A stretch of DNA of 64,000 nt from Sphingorhabdus sp. M41 (GTDB lineage: Bacteria; Pseudomonadota; Alphaproteobacteria; Sphingomonadales; Sphingomonadaceae). The notes under the pieces were generated by a model, which had not been told where the DNA came from, did not search any database, and worked only from the letters and a program-made list of their open reading frames with translations. The stretch lies in assembly GCF_001586275.1 (NCBI RefSeq), contig NZ_CP014545.1, forward strand, positions 2,878,501 to 2,942,500, in the 5' to 3' direction. This document shows, piece after piece, positions 9,439-18,188 of the stretch. A program made the translations under genes and the position numbers. Position 1 is the first letter of the stretch, and each line of letters opens with the position of its first letter.

Positions 9439-9906
9439 ATGCGTGAGTATAAGGATACACATTTTTCCGATAATGATATTGGAGATTTGACCGATCACTC
9501 ACTCAAACAATTTAATATGTCAGCTTCAGATATACAGTTAGACGAGGGTCGGCACATCGATCTCGCGAGAACCGCTGCGTTCTTGTTGAAAAGTCGCGCC
9601 ATCCGCGCGGAGCAATTCGGAAATGGCAAAGCTGATATCGATGATGTCTCCTGGCACATTTTGCTGCACTTGATCATTTCGACAGACACGAAAAAAGCCG
9701 TCACAGCGCTTGATCTTGCGCACACTCTCAATCTGGCGACAAGCACGACGATTCGCTATGTTGAGTATTTGATAGCGACGGGGCTGGTCGACAAGCAAAT
9801 CGAAGCTGAAAATTTGGAAACGGTGACGTTAAAATTAACCCAATCCGGCGATGCCCTGACCAGCGACACTCTTCGCAGAATCGGCCAGGATCTGATCAAT
9901 ATCTGA
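9439..9906 (+). CDS. Winged helix-turn-helix (MarR-like) transcriptional regulator
   Basis: A 155-residue protein. The central part (about 40-145) has the winged-helix pattern: helix with VSWHILLHLI, then ALDLAHTLNLATSTTIRYVEYLIATGLVDK as helix-turn-helix plus recognition helix, then a wing (LETVTLKLTQSGDAL). It resembles MarR-type regulators of sphingomonads; ligand and targets are unknown. The start at 9439 is chosen because AGGAG ends 5 nt before that ATG; a GTG at 9424 lies before the ribosome site. The gene is more AT-rich than its neighbours, which may mean later acquisition. Confidence 0.72.
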   Translation: MREYKDTHFSDNDIGDLTDHSLKQFNMSASDIQLDEGRHIDLARTAAFLLKSRAIRAEQFGNGKADIDDVSWHILLHLIISTDTKKAVTALDLAHTLNLATSTTIRYVEYLIATGLVDKQIEAENLETVTLKLTQSGDALTSDTLRRIGQDLINI

Positions 9907-9925
9907 TCCCATTTTTTCGGCGAAA

Positions 9926-10099
9926 CTAGGCGGCCTTTATTGTCTTTTCCACTCGTTCGATATCCGCCAATTGGCAAAGTTCGACAATCGCGGTATCGAC
10001 ATGGATGGCGGCAATGCTAGCCTGGATGGAATCGAGCTGCGATAAAATCTGCTCGAGCTGGTCGATCCATTCACGCAAGGCCTCTGTTTCATTGCTCAT
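9926..10099 (-). CDS. Small acidic helical protein, unknown function
   Basis: 57 residues from the ATG at 10099. The chain is almost all predicted helix with heptad-like hydrophobics (L-x-x-W-I-x-x-L-E-x-I-L-x-x-L-D-x-I), so a short coiled coil is likely. No family is recognised. A longer frame to 10174 exists, but its first 25 residues look non-coding. No strong Shine-Dalgarno is seen; an AGGAAG lies 15 nt upstream. It is convergent with the winged-helix gene and 19 bp from its end. It may be a false gene. Confidence 0.4.
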   Translation of the reverse strand: MSNETEALREWIDQLEQILSQLDSIQASIAAIHVDTAIVELCQLADIERVEKTIKAA

Positions 10100-10293
10100 T
10101 GGCTTAGAAAATTCTTCCTGCTTAACATAAAGGCATAAAATGAGACCGCCCGTATTTGACTCTTGTGACTGCACCGAGTCAACTATTCACGTGAACGAGC
10201 GGAAACTAATGCGAATATTATAACATTTTCACTTGCTTTGACAATGGTGGAATTCGGAGCAATTTTAAGGGGCCTTCATCCTTGGCCAATGGA

Positions 10294-10311
10294 GGGTTTA
10301 CCGGTAAACCC
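10294..10311. repeat. Perfect 18-bp palindrome downstream of parC
   Basis: GGGTTTACCGGTAAACCC is its own reverse complement. It lies 19 bp beyond the parC stop. With no loop it is an odd terminator hairpin; a dimeric protein site is the alternative. Confidence 0.5.
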
Positions 10312-10329
10312 GCCCACTCGCCAGTCAGC

Positions 10330-12603
10330 TCAGTCAAATTTGCCGCTCTTTGGAAATCCCGTCGGCGGCAGGCGCCCGGCCGCCCCGCGTGCCACGCGCC
10401 ACATGGTCAGATCATTCTCGGTCCGTGTTCGTCCGCTTTCACCGCCCATTGCCCAGCTCAGCCCTTCTTCCAGTCTGAACACAATCGCATCGGACAAGCC
10501 GCCGTCCTTGTAACGCTGCAACATTACCCCCTGCCCCTTGGCCATTTCGGGCATTTCGGAAAGAGAGAAGACGACCAGCTTACGATTCTCGCCAATAGCT
10601 GCGACATGGTCGGCCTCTTCGGGAACCGGCCGGACTACGATCAGACGCGCATCGCCCTTCAGATTGACGACCTGACGGCCTTTCTTCGTTTCAGCGACGA
10701 CATCCGCGATCTTCGCAACGAAGCCGCGACCCCAGGTGGAGGCAAGCAAAAGCCTGGCCTTCATATCGGCAACCATCAGCGCAATGGGTTCGGCACCGGG
10801 TTCCAGATCAACCATTGATCCCACCGGCTCGCCAAAGCCGCGCGCGCCGGGCAGCTTGTCCGCGCCAATCGTGTAGAAACGCCCGTTGTCACAGCACATC
10901 AGCAGCTTGTCGGTGGTCTGGGCGTGGAAGGCATATTTCGGGCCATCGCCTTCCTTGAACTTGAAACTGTCCGGAGCAGAGAGGTCCGCATGCCCTTTCA
11001 TCGCCTTGATCCAGCCGCGCTGCGACATGATCACGGTGACCGGCTCTTTCTCGATAAAGGCTTCGAGAGAAATTTCCCGCGCGGGTGCGGCCTCGATCAG
11101 CATCGTGCGCCGCGCGCCCAGCGCGGTGTCCTCGGCATAGAGCTTGCGCAGTTCCGCGAGATCCTTCTTCAGCCGGGTCTTCTGCCGCGCCGGGCTCTCG
11201 ATCAGCTTTTCCAGCCCTTCCCGTTCCTCGAGCAGCTTGTCGCGCTCGGTCCGCAATTCCATTTCTTCCAGCTTGCGCAACGACCGCAGGCGCATGTTGA
11301 GGATCGCCTCGGCCTGACGGTCGGTCAGCTTGAACTCGTCCATCAGCATCGGCTTGGGTTCGTCATGGTTGCGGATTATCTCGATCACCCGGTCGAGATT
11401 GAGATAGGCAATGATATAGCCGCCGAGCAGCTCCAGCCGGGCATCAATCTTGTCGAGCCGGTGCTGCGACCGGCGCAGCAGCACTTCAATCTGGTGGACG
11501 ATCCATTGTTTCAGCACTTCGCTGATACCCATCACCTTGGGCACGCGATCCTTGTCGAGCACATTCATGTTGAGCGAGAAGCGGTTTTCCAGATCGGACA
11601 TGCGGAACAGCGCGTTCATCAGGTCTTCCGGGTCGACGGCACGGCTCTTCGGCTCCAGGACAATCCGTACCTGCTCATCCGATTCATCGCGGATATCGGC
11701 GAGAATGGGCAGTTTCTTGTCGGCAATGATCTGGGCGATCTGCTCGATCAGCTTGCCCTTCTGCACCTGATAGGGAATTTCGGTAATAACGATCTGCCAC
11801 GCACCGCGCCCCTCGGCGTCTTCCTTCTCCCATTTGCACCGCACCCGCATCGCGCCGCGGCCGCTCTCATAAGCGGCATCGATCACCGATTTCGGGTCGA
11901 CCAGCGTACCGCCAGTCGCGAGGTCCGGCCCCTTGATGATCGCCATGATCTCGGCATGCTCGGCCTTGGGACTGTCGATCAGCAGCGTCGCCGCGTCGAT
12001 AATCTCGTGAACATTATGCGAGGGTATGCTGGTCGCCATGCCCACGGCGATACCGCTTGCACCATTGGCAAGCAGGTTCGGGAACAATCCGGGCATGACC
12101 TCGGGCTCTTCATCCTCGCCATTATAGGTCGGCTTGAGATCGGCGGCATTCTCGTCGAGCCCGCTCATCAGCTCGATCGCCGTGCGGGTCAGACGGGCTT
12201 CGGTATAGCGATAGGCAGCGGCATTATCGCCATCGATATTGCCGAAATTGCCCTGCCCGTCGACCAGAGGATAGCGCAGCGAGAAAGTCTGGGCGAGGCG
12301 GACCATCGCGTCATAGACCGACTGGTCGCCGTGCGGGTGATATTTACCGATGACGTCACCCACCACCCGGGCACATTTCTTGTACCCCTGCGACGGATCA
12401 AGCTTGAGCAGCCGCATCGCCCACAGGAGGCGGCGATGCACGGGCTTCAGCCCGTCGCGCAAATCCGGCAAGGACCGCGCAGTGATCGTCGACATGGCGT
12501 AAATCAAATAGCGTTCGGAAAGCGCCGCATCAAAGGGCGCTTCGACTATCGCATCAAATTCATCTTCGGGAGCCGCTTCGGGCGCATCGGTTACATCACT
12601 CAT
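10330..12603 (-). CDS. parC: DNA topoisomerase IV subunit A
   Basis: A 757-residue type IIA topoisomerase subunit that cuts and rejoins DNA to decatenate chromosomes. The catalytic tyrosine is Y133 in RYTEARL. The region matching the quinolone-resistance segment reads [10 protein letters not shown] (89-98), so Gln takes the place of the usual enterobacterial Ser. The ParC versus GyrA choice rests on the shorter C-terminal domain and the lack of a clear GyrA box. The following [16 protein letters not shown] coiled coil (about 425-480) and a reduced beta-pinwheel C-terminus fit ParC. Start ATG at 12603, preceded by a GGAG-like site. Confidence 0.92.
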   Translation of the reverse strand: MSDVTDAPEAAPEDEFDAIVEAPFDAALSERYLIYAMSTITARSLPDLRDGLKPVHRRLLWAMRLLKLDPSQGYKKCARVVGDVIGKYHPHGDQSVYDAMVRLAQTFSLRYPLVDGQGNFGNIDGDNAAAYRYTEARLTRTAIELMSGLDENAADLKPTYNGEDEEPEVMPGLFPNLLANGASGIAVGMATSIPSHNVHEIIDAATLLIDSPKAEHAEIMAIIKGPDLATGGTLVDPKSVIDAAYESGRGAMRVRCKWEKEDAEGRGAWQIVITEIPYQVQKGKLIEQIAQIIADKKLPILADIRDESDEQVRIVLEPKSRAVDPEDLMNALFRMSDLENRFSLNMNVLDKDRVPKVMGISEVLKQWIVHQIEVLLRRSQHRLDKIDARLELLGGYIIAYLNLDRVIEIIRNHDEPKPMLMDEFKLTDRQAEAILNMRLRSLRKLEEMELRTERDKLLEEREGLEKLIESPARQKTRLKKDLAELRKLYAEDTALGARRTMLIEAAPAREISLEAFIEKEPVTVIMSQRGWIKAMKGHADLSAPDSFKFKEGDGPKYAFHAQTTDKLLMCCDNGRFYTIGADKLPGARGFGEPVGSMVDLEPGAEPIALMVADMKARLLLASTWGRGFVAKIADVVAETKKGRQVVNLKGDARLIVVRPVPEEADHVAAIGENRKLVVFSLSEMPEMAKGQGVMLQRYKDGGLSDAIVFRLEEGLSWAMGGESGRTRTENDLTMWRVARGAAGRLPPTGFPKSGKFD

Positions 12604-12687
12604 GGCAGGAGCGATAGCAGGGTGGATTCAGGGTTGGTAGGGGGAAAGTAGCGGAATGATGATCGCGCTTGCACAGGTGACACGATT

Positions 12688-13470
12688 TTATGTCACGGTC
12701 CGCTCGCTGCGATAATAGAGAAAGGCAAACCATAATGCGCCCGCGCCGAGGAGGTGCCAGACGGCATGCCCCTGCCACAAACTCTCCGGCGCGCAAAGCT
12801 GACCGCGCTGGTCAAGATTCCAGATCGTGAAGGCAACGATATTGGCGACAAGCCCAGCGATATAATAGCCGGTCCGGACTTGCCGGCGCAGCGGTCTAGC
12901 TAAGGCTAGCTCCAGGATGATAGCCGCCAGCAGGATAACGGCAAAAAGCCAGCGGCGGACGTCCGGGAGCACATAAAGAATTGCAACAAGAACGGCGCAG
13001 AGCAAAGCATAATAGATTATGGCACGCTGGTCCGGGATATCCCGCCATTTGGCCAACGCGCTGATCAAAAAGAACCCGCTGATCAAATACATTCCGAGCA
13101 CATCGAAAAACTGCCCCCATAATGTAAGCGTCGCGTGGAGCAGGACGGATCCGATGCCGACGATGATCGCGGCTCCTCCCAGCACGCTTGCCGACAGCGG
13201 TGGAAAAGCCGACACCCAGTCACGCGACCGGGCCAACAGGATCATTAGAAAACCGGCAAAGACAAAGCCCAGTGACGACAGGCTGTTTACCGGCTGCAAC
13301 AACAGCGCGCCGGTCCGCGGCATTTCGCAAAAGCACCTGGTTTCGGTGCAGCTCGCTGGTACATGGAGCGACCAGTCAGGCCCAATCAGGTTGAGCAAGG
13401 CGATTGTCATTGCCGCAGCCACCGCCGTCAGTGCGAGCGCAACGAATAGCTTTGGCGCGATGTAGGTCAT
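12688..13470 (-). CDS. Ceramidase-like seven-helix membrane protein
   Basis: 260 residues with about seven membrane helices and conserved polar residues of the alkaline-ceramidase/CREST hydrolase group: E and C residues near the N-terminus (TETRCFCEMP), LLHATLTLWGQFFDVLGMY in the middle and QGHAVWHLLGAGALW near the end, whose His and Asp could hold a zinc ion. The family hydrolyses amide bonds of lipids, which would suit a sphingolipid-making sphingomonad, but the substrate is inference. The ATG at 13470 overlaps the stop of the preceding gene (ATGA); an ATG 12 nt earlier is possible. Confidence 0.75.
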   Translation of the reverse strand: MTYIAPKLFVALALTAVAAAMTIALLNLIGPDWSLHVPASCTETRCFCEMPRTGALLLQPVNSLSSLGFVFAGFLMILLARSRDWVSAFPPLSASVLGGAAIIVGIGSVLLHATLTLWGQFFDVLGMYLISGFFLISALAKWRDIPDQRAIIYYALLCAVLVAILYVLPDVRRWLFAVILLAAIILELALARPLRRQVRTGYYIAGLVANIVAFTIWNLDQRGQLCAPESLWQGHAVWHLLGAGALWFAFLYYRSERTVT

Positions 13471-13931
13471 CCCGTCAGCCATTGCTCCGGCAGATCCAGG
13501 CCTTCCCGCTCATTGTCCCAGATGATCCCCATGATCCACCAGCGACCATCGGGCTTGCCGTCATGGCCCATATCGTCGTTCCACAGATGAATCATATTGA
13601 CGCCGCGGAACTGGATTTCGGGATGGTCAGGCGTCTCACGGGCTTCATATGCCGAATAGACATGCGCGACCTGGCCAAAAACATCCGTCTTGCGGCCAAT
13701 CTCGATCTCGTAAAATGACTTGCCTTCGAGCAAAGGGATCGTCGCTTCGACAAATTCATCATAGCTGAAGGGATAGGCGACCGGCTTGTCATTCTCGATC
13801 CGGGTGCGGACCAGCATACAGCGCGGATGATAGATTTCGCGGTCCCGCTCCCAATCCTGTCCGCCCGGGGGTCCCGAGATGCACTCATAAAGCGTTTCCA
13901 TGACTTCATCGATGGTCGTATATTTGGTCAT
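13467..13931 (-). CDS. NTF2/SnoaL-like fold protein
   Basis: A 154-residue soluble protein with the cone-shaped NTF2-like pattern: N-terminal helix with a YECISGPPGGQDWERDREIYHP stretch (in part), then alternating beta strands ending in RGVNMIHLWNDD and RWWIMGIIWDNE. Aromatics line the expected pocket. Such proteins serve as enzymes or small-molecule binders, and no function can be assigned. Its stop overlaps the start of the ceramidase-like gene, so the two are co-translated and may act on related substrates. Confidence 0.72.
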   Translation of the reverse strand: MTKYTTIDEVMETLYECISGPPGGQDWERDREIYHPRCMLVRTRIENDKPVAYPFSYDEFVEATIPLLEGKSFYEIEIGRKTDVFGQVAHVYSAYEARETPDHPEIQFRGVNMIHLWNDDMGHDGKPDGRWWIMGIIWDNEREGLDLPEQWLTG

Positions 13932-14105
13932 CGCGACGACATTCTTTCGGTTGGTTCAGATGTCCACCATGAAACGGGATTGTTTGCGCCGCAAGTCGCT
14001 TTCGCATATAGGAAGGCTCGGTTGCCCCGGTCCGTTCAATCCGCCATGATTCGAACCATCGGGGCATGATTTTTTGTCGCTCTCTTTGCGAAGTGGAACC
14101 AAGCA

Positions 14106-14885
14106 ATGTCCCGTCGCCGCCAGATTTACGAAGGCAAGGCCAAGATTCTTTACGAAGGCCCTGAGCCCGGCACTATCATCCAATATTTCAAGGACGATGC
14201 CACCGCATTCAATGCCGAGAAAAAGGGTACGATCAACGGCAAGGGCGTGATCAACAACCGCATTAGCGAGCATATTTTTCTGTTGCTCGGTCATATCGGC
14301 ATTCCCAGCCACTTCATCCGTCGCCTCAATATGCGCGAGCAGCTGGTCAAACAGGTCGAGATCGTTCCGATCGAAGTGATCGTCCGCAATGTCGCCGCCG
14401 GGTCGCTTTCCAAGCGCCTCGGTATCGAAGAGGGCACGCCGCTTCCTCACACTTTGCTGGAATATTGCTACAAGGATGATGCGCTCGGCGATCCGCTGGT
14501 TGCAGAAGAGCATATCGCCTGCTTCGGTTGGGCCAGTCAGGAGGAAATGCAGGATATTTCCGCCATGGCCATCCGGATCAACGACTTCATGGCCGGAATG
14601 TTCGCTGGAATCGGCATCAAACTGGTCGATTTCAAGCTCGAGTTTGGCAGAATTTTCGAAGGTGATTTTTCGCGGATAATCCTGGCTGATGAAATCAGCC
14701 CGGACGGTTGCCGTCTTTGGGACATTGAAACCAACGAGAAACTGGACAAGGATCGTTTTCGTCGTGATTTGGGCGGCGAAGCCGAAGCTTATCAGGAAGT
14801 TGCCAGGCGTCTGGGATTGTTCCCGGAAGGCGGCGTCAGCGAAGTCGCTGATCTGGATAGCGAACGGAAGAAGCGCGGGAAATAA
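14106..14885 (+). CDS. purC: Phosphoribosylaminoimidazole-succinocarboxamide synthase
   Basis: A 259-residue SAICAR synthetase, joining CAIR and aspartate with ATP in purine synthesis. The N-terminal [15 protein letters not shown] and the [14 protein letters not shown] loop bind [14 protein letters not shown] and the C-terminal DFKLEFG and LADEISPD motifs are family signatures. Length is standard. It is followed after 192 bp by purS and purQ on the same strand, so the three form a purine cluster. purL, the usual partner, is not in the window. Confidence 0.96.
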   Translation: MSRRRQIYEGKAKILYEGPEPGTIIQYFKDDATAFNAEKKGTINGKGVINNRISEHIFLLLGHIGIPSHFIRRLNMREQLVKQVEIVPIEVIVRNVAAGSLSKRLGIEEGTPLPHTLLEYCYKDDALGDPLVAEEHIACFGWASQEEMQDISAMAIRINDFMAGMFAGIGIKLVDFKLEFGRIFEGDFSRIILADEISPDGCRLWDIETNEKLDKDRFRRDLGGEAEAYQEVARRLGLFPEGGVSEVADLDSERKKRGK

Positions 14886-15077
14886 CAACATATGGATTGT
14901 CTGTAGCTCTGCTCACCGGGCGTATCCCTCAACCGGGTCGTGCCTCACCAGTGCAATGCCGGCTTTCCGATCCCTACCAACGCCGGCCTGTTTCAATTTT
15001 CCTTCTTACTCTTGCCCCGGCAAATCTTGGCGCTATAGCATGGCGATATTGGCGGCGGAACAACGCGAGGACGCAGC

Positions 15078-15332
15078 ATGAAAGTCAGAATATTTGTAAC
15101 GCTGAAAGATGGCGTATTGGATCCCCAGGGAAAAGCCATCCATCATGCTCTCGAAAGCCTGGACTTTTCCGGGGTAAACGATGTGCGTGCAGGCAAGCTG
15201 ATCGAACTCGATGTCGACACATCCGTCAGCCGGGAAGAGATTGAAAAAATGTGCGACAAACTGCTCGCCAATACCGTCATCGAAAATTACGAAATTGAGT
15301 TGCCGGAATCGGCGCTCGGAACGACCTCCTGA
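15078..15332 (+). CDS. purS: Phosphoribosylformylglycinamidine synthase subunit PurS
   Basis: An 84-residue subunit that bridges PurL and PurQ in the FGAM synthase complex. The pattern [15 protein letters not shown] and [12 protein letters not shown] is characteristic. Length is standard. The TGA overlaps the A of the purQ start (TGATG at 15330-15334), so translation is coupled. Confidence 0.95.
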   Translation: MKVRIFVTLKDGVLDPQGKAIHHALESLDFSGVNDVRAGKLIELDVDTSVSREEIEKMCDKLLANTVIENYEIELPESALGTTS

Positions 15333-15988
15333 TGCAATCTGCGGTAATCGTCTTTCCCGGCTCAAATTGCGACCGCGACATGGCGGTCGCCTTGGAAACG
15401 GTTTCGGGCCAAAAACCTCATATGGTCTGGCACGGGGACAGCGAGCTTCCACCGGGACTGGATGTCATCGCGATACCAGGCGGCTTTTCCTACGGCGACT
15501 ATCTGCGATCGGGCGCCATGGCTTCTCGTTCCAACATCATCCAACCGGTCATTGAAGCAGCACAGCGAGGCGTCAAGATATTGGGCGTGTGCAACGGGTT
15601 TCAGATCCTCACCGAAACCGGCCTGTTGCCAGGGGCGCTGATGCGCAACAGCAATATCCATTTTGTCTGCAAGGATGCCGAGCTCGACGTTACCAATACG
15701 AATACCATCTTCACATCTCGCTATGCGGAACACACGTCCATATCGATCCCGGTTGCTCATCATGACGGCAATTTCTTTGCCGACAATGAAACGTTGGACA
15801 GGTTGGAAAAAGACGACCGGGTGGTGTTTCGCTACCGCAACGATATCAACGGTTCATCGCGCAACATCGCCGGTATCATCAATGAAGCGGGAAATGTCTT
15901 GGGCATGATGCCTCACCCTGAGCGGGCTATCGACAAGAAGCACGGCGGGACTGACGGGCTGGCCTTGTTTGAAAGCCTGCTGGGTTAA
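15332..15988 (+). CDS. purQ: Phosphoribosylformylglycinamidine synthase, glutaminase subunit PurQ
   Basis: A 218-residue class I glutamine amidotransferase that supplies ammonia to Pur[11 protein letters not shown] near residues 50-59 is the PurQ signature, the nucleophile is the Cys in [11 protein letters not shown] (about 86-96), and the His-Glu pair is in MMPHPERA near the C-terminus. It overlaps purS by one base. The cluster ends here; purL must be elsewhere in the genome. Confidence 0.95.
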   Translation: MQSAVIVFPGSNCDRDMAVALETVSGQKPHMVWHGDSELPPGLDVIAIPGGFSYGDYLRSGAMASRSNIIQPVIEAAQRGVKILGVCNGFQILTETGLLPGALMRNSNIHFVCKDAELDVTNTNTIFTSRYAEHTSISIPVAHHDGNFFADNETLDRLEKDDRVVFRYRNDINGSSRNIAGIINEAGNVLGMMPHPERAIDKKHGGTDGLALFESLLG

Positions 15989-16339
15989 AGATCAGCAAGC
16001 AACTTTTGCACATGGCTAGCAATTCCGGGTTGGCAGCCGTCTGATTCACCGAATCCTCTCGGATTTCGGCATATATCACGCAACGTCTGCGGCAATTTCG
16101 ACACCCTACCGGACGGATACCAGTCTATCAGCAGAGTGCCCGGTTAATATCGATCGGCAGCAAAGTCGTGCGAATAAGAGAATACGCACAGCGTTGCAGC
16201 AAGCGGAACTGTGTCTTGTCGTCCGGCAAAATTTCTGAATTTTCCAAATCCAGAATATCACCCAACACAAAACCCTGCCGGTGCGGACGTTGCTGCGAAC
16301 AATCGCCTCCGGTGCAATCATGCCTCAGAAGCGCAAACG
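15989..16339. other. Intergenic region between convergent purQ and ompA-like gene
   Basis: About 350 bp with no ORF that has a ribosome site and no repeat related to the others in the window. It is followed by the hairpin terminator of the ompA-like gene at 16340-16370. Confidence 0.5.
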
Positions 16340-16370
16340 AAAAAGGGCCGGTCCGAAGACCAGCCCTTTT
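16340..16370 (-). terminator. Rho-independent terminator of the ompA-like gene
   Basis: On the minus strand AAAAGGGCTGGTC and GACCGGCCCTTTT form a GC-rich stem around a TTCG tetraloop, ending in a T run (A run at 16340-16344 on the plus strand). It lies 23 bp beyond the stop of the OmpA gene. The A run on the other side would also allow some termination of plus-strand transcripts from purQ. Confidence 0.88.
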
Positions 16371-16393
16371 CCCAATTGGTATGTGTGTTGGTA

Positions 16394-17503
16394 TTAGTTA
16401 CCCGAACCAGGTCCGTACATAACTTCAACACGACGGTTCTGAGGCTCACGAACGCCGTCTGCGGTTTCAACGCGAGGACGCGATTCACCAAAGGCTTCAC
16501 TCGAGATAACGCCGCTGCCGATGCCGCGCGATTCAAGATACGCACGAACAGCAGTGTTGCGACGCTGGGACAGACCGACGTTGTAGCTGGCAGAACCAGA
16601 TTTGTCAGCGTGACCAGCCAGCATGACCTGAGCCGAACCACAATCACCATATGCGGTAACCGCATTGTCGAGAACCGAAGCCGCTTCTGGCGTGATATCT
16701 GACTGATCCCAGTCAAAGAACACGATGTAAGGGCCAGGCGCACATACAGCCGGTGGTGGCGGTGGTGGCGGTGGTGGTGGCGGTGGTGGCGGTGGTGGTG
16801 GCGGTGGTGGAGGTGGTGCCGCTGGTTCGCCGCCGAAGTTGTAGATCAGGCTACCCAGAACTGAGTGGCTACGCAAACGCGTATCAGTCGTACGTCCGAG
16901 CTGGTCTACAAGATTGACTTTATCAGCATTGAAGAAGCGGTATTTCAGACCCACATCCCAGCTGTCGCTCAATGGAGCGCGAACGCCTGCAAGCAACTGC
17001 CATGCAAAGCCAGTGTCCGAATCATTAAGATAAGGTCCAGCAAAGATATTGGTCACTTCGGTCCGTGCAACGCCGACGCCGCCGCCAGCAAAGCCCTGGA
17101 TGCCGTCATCGTCGCCAAAGTCGAGCAAGCCGTTCAGCATGAAGCTGAGCGCATTTACATCGCCATTGATCGGGAATACACCAGTTGTCGTTCCACCAGC
17201 GCCATTCGCCGCGTTTGGAAGTCCAGGTGCACCAGCTTGTACACGATTGGCAGCAGCTGATTTATAACCAACTTCGGCTTCCAACCGGAAACCTCCGAAA
17301 TCATAACCAACGATGCCGTCTACGTCGTAACCAGCATCATGATCTACTTCAAACGCGCCATTGTTGCCGGCAACGTTCATCGACAGATCTTCAGCGATCA
17401 TTGCACCGCCCTCGACACCAACATACCACTGGCCATCACGAGCCAGTGCAGGTGTAGCGAGCGCTGTGGAGGCAAGCGCCATTCCTAAGGCAAGCTTCCG
17501 CAT
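16394..17503 (-). CDS. OmpA family outer-membrane protein with poly-proline linker
   Basis: A 369-residue outer-membrane protein. Residues 1-21 are a signal peptide ending ALA-RDGQW. Residues about 22-225 form an eight-stranded beta-barrel (alternating strands such as WYVGVEGGAMI and VGLKYRFFNAD). A run of 22 consecutive prolines then leads into the OmpA-like peptidoglycan-binding domain (VFFDWDQSDITPEA, then MLAGHADKSGSASYNVGLSQRRN with the conserved Asp and Arg). It anchors the outer membrane to the cell wall. A strong ribosome site (GAAGGGGA) precedes the ATG, and promoter and terminator candidates are visible, so it looks monocistronic and highly expressed. Confidence 0.93.
   Translation of the reverse strand: MRKLALGMALASTALATPALARDGQWYVGVEGGAMIAEDLSMNVAGNNGAFEVDHDAGYDVDGIVGYDFGGFRLEAEVGYKSAAANRVQAGAPGLPNAANGAGGTTTGVFPINGDVNALSFMLNGLLDFGDDDGIQGFAGGGVGVARTEVTNIFAGPYLNDSDTGFAWQLLAGVRAPLSDSWDVGLKYRFFNADKVNLVDQLGRTTDTRLRSHSVLGSLIYNFGGEPAAPPPPPPPPPPPPPPPPPPPPPPAVCAPGPYIVFFDWDQSDITPEAASVLDNAVTAYGDCGSAQVMLAGHADKSGSASYNVGLSQRRNTAVRAYLESRGIGSGVISSEAFGESRPRVETADGVREPQNRRVEVMYGPGSGN
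16751..16816 (-). repeat. Proline-codon microsatellite in the OmpA-like gene
   Basis: 66 bp of near-perfect CCA/CCG codon repeat, mostly in 9-bp units, encoding 22 consecutive prolines between barrel and periplasmic domain. Slippage in units of 3 or 9 bp would change linker length without loss of frame. Confidence 0.85.
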
Positions 17504-17543
17504 TTATATTCCCCTTCTCAATTAGGTTCTAAATTCACGCCGC

Positions 17544-17572
17544 TTTCTAACCTTTCGCTCCGATCAGTGCAA
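17544..17572 (-). promoter_or_regulatory. Candidate sigma-70 promoter of the ompA-like gene
   Basis: On the minus strand TTGCAC (17572-17567) and TAGAAA (17549-17544) are 17 bp apart, which would start the transcript about 35 nt before the ATG at 17503. The -35 fits well and the -10 poorly. No mapping data. Confidence 0.4.
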
Positions 17573-17595
17573 GCCGCCAAATCGCATAACTGTTG

Positions 17596-17615
17596 CGAAA
17601 ATGTCGCCATTTTCG
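17596..17615. promoter_or_regulatory. Inverted repeat upstream of the ompA-like gene
   Basis: CGAAAATG and CATTTTCG form a perfect 8-bp inverted repeat around TCGC, 24 bp upstream of the candidate -35. It could be an operator for a dimeric regulator or a weak end signal for the GTA transcript. No T run follows on either strand. Confidence 0.45.
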
Positions 17616-17693
17616 GCATTTAGCCCAAAAAATGGCTTTCAAACTCCGCGGATTCGAGCAATTATGCGTGCGAATATCTCCGGGAACTTGGAT

Positions 17694-18143
17694 TCAGGCG
17701 CCGGATTGCAGAATGCCTTGCGCTTCAAGTGCGGCCAATATCGATTCGATGACGTTCCGTGCTTCAACATCGATAACAGCGCCTGATTGCGGCCCCCCGA
17801 TCGTCGGTGCCATTTGCCATGAGCCGCGATAAACCGCGACACTATCGATAGATTCAACATAGATGCGCATCGACACAACCGGCGCAATGAACTGCCACCC
17901 ATTTCCCGTCCAGCCGGCGATGTGATCATCATGACCCAGCCATTCGCCTGCAGCGCCAGATCCAACAAGCCAGCACTGACCAGCAGCCGGTACAATAGCG
18001 GCGGGATCTGTCGCAATCGCCTGCACGACCGGATGGATCAGAAAGTCGATCCGCGCGAGGGCTTCGTTGTGGAACAGTTCTTTATGCGCCTGACCTACTG
18101 CCAGTAGCGGTATTTCAAAGCGTGCGGTTTCCAATATGGCCAT
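17694..18143 (-). CDS. DUF2793 domain protein at the end of the GTA cluster
   Basis: A 149-residue protein with the DUF2793 pattern: GQAHKELFHNEALARIDFLI near the N-terminus (in part) and a VPAAGQCWLVGSGAAGEW middle, ending in a short helix. DUF2793 proteins are common at the tail end of phage and GTA clusters and probably sit on the tail tip or act as a receptor-binding part; that is inference. It lies 45 bp after gp15 on the same strand and is the last gene of the GTA block. Confidence 0.82.
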   Translation of the reverse strand: MAILETARFEIPLLAVGQAHKELFHNEALARIDFLIHPVVQAIATDPAAIVPAAGQCWLVGSGAAGEWLGHDDHIAGWTGNGWQFIAPVVSMRIYVESIDSVAVYRGSWQMAPTIGGPQSGAVIDVEARNVIESILAALEAQGILQSGA

Positions 18144-18188
18144 ATCCTGCTCTTTCGGGAAATGTTGCGGAGATAAAATGTGATAGAT

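Noticed and set aside
10330-12603. Quinolone-resistance mutation in parC (Gln in place of Ser)
   Set aside because: Gln at this position appears normal for alphaproteobacterial ParC as I remember it, so it is not a sign of recent resistance.
10924-12651. 575-codon frame antisense to parC
   Set aside because: Shadow of parC; composition is that of complementary codons.
16751-16816. CRISPR-like or tandem non-coding repeat
   Set aside because: It is in-frame proline codons in a clear OmpA-type gene; no CRISPR array is present anywhere in the window.
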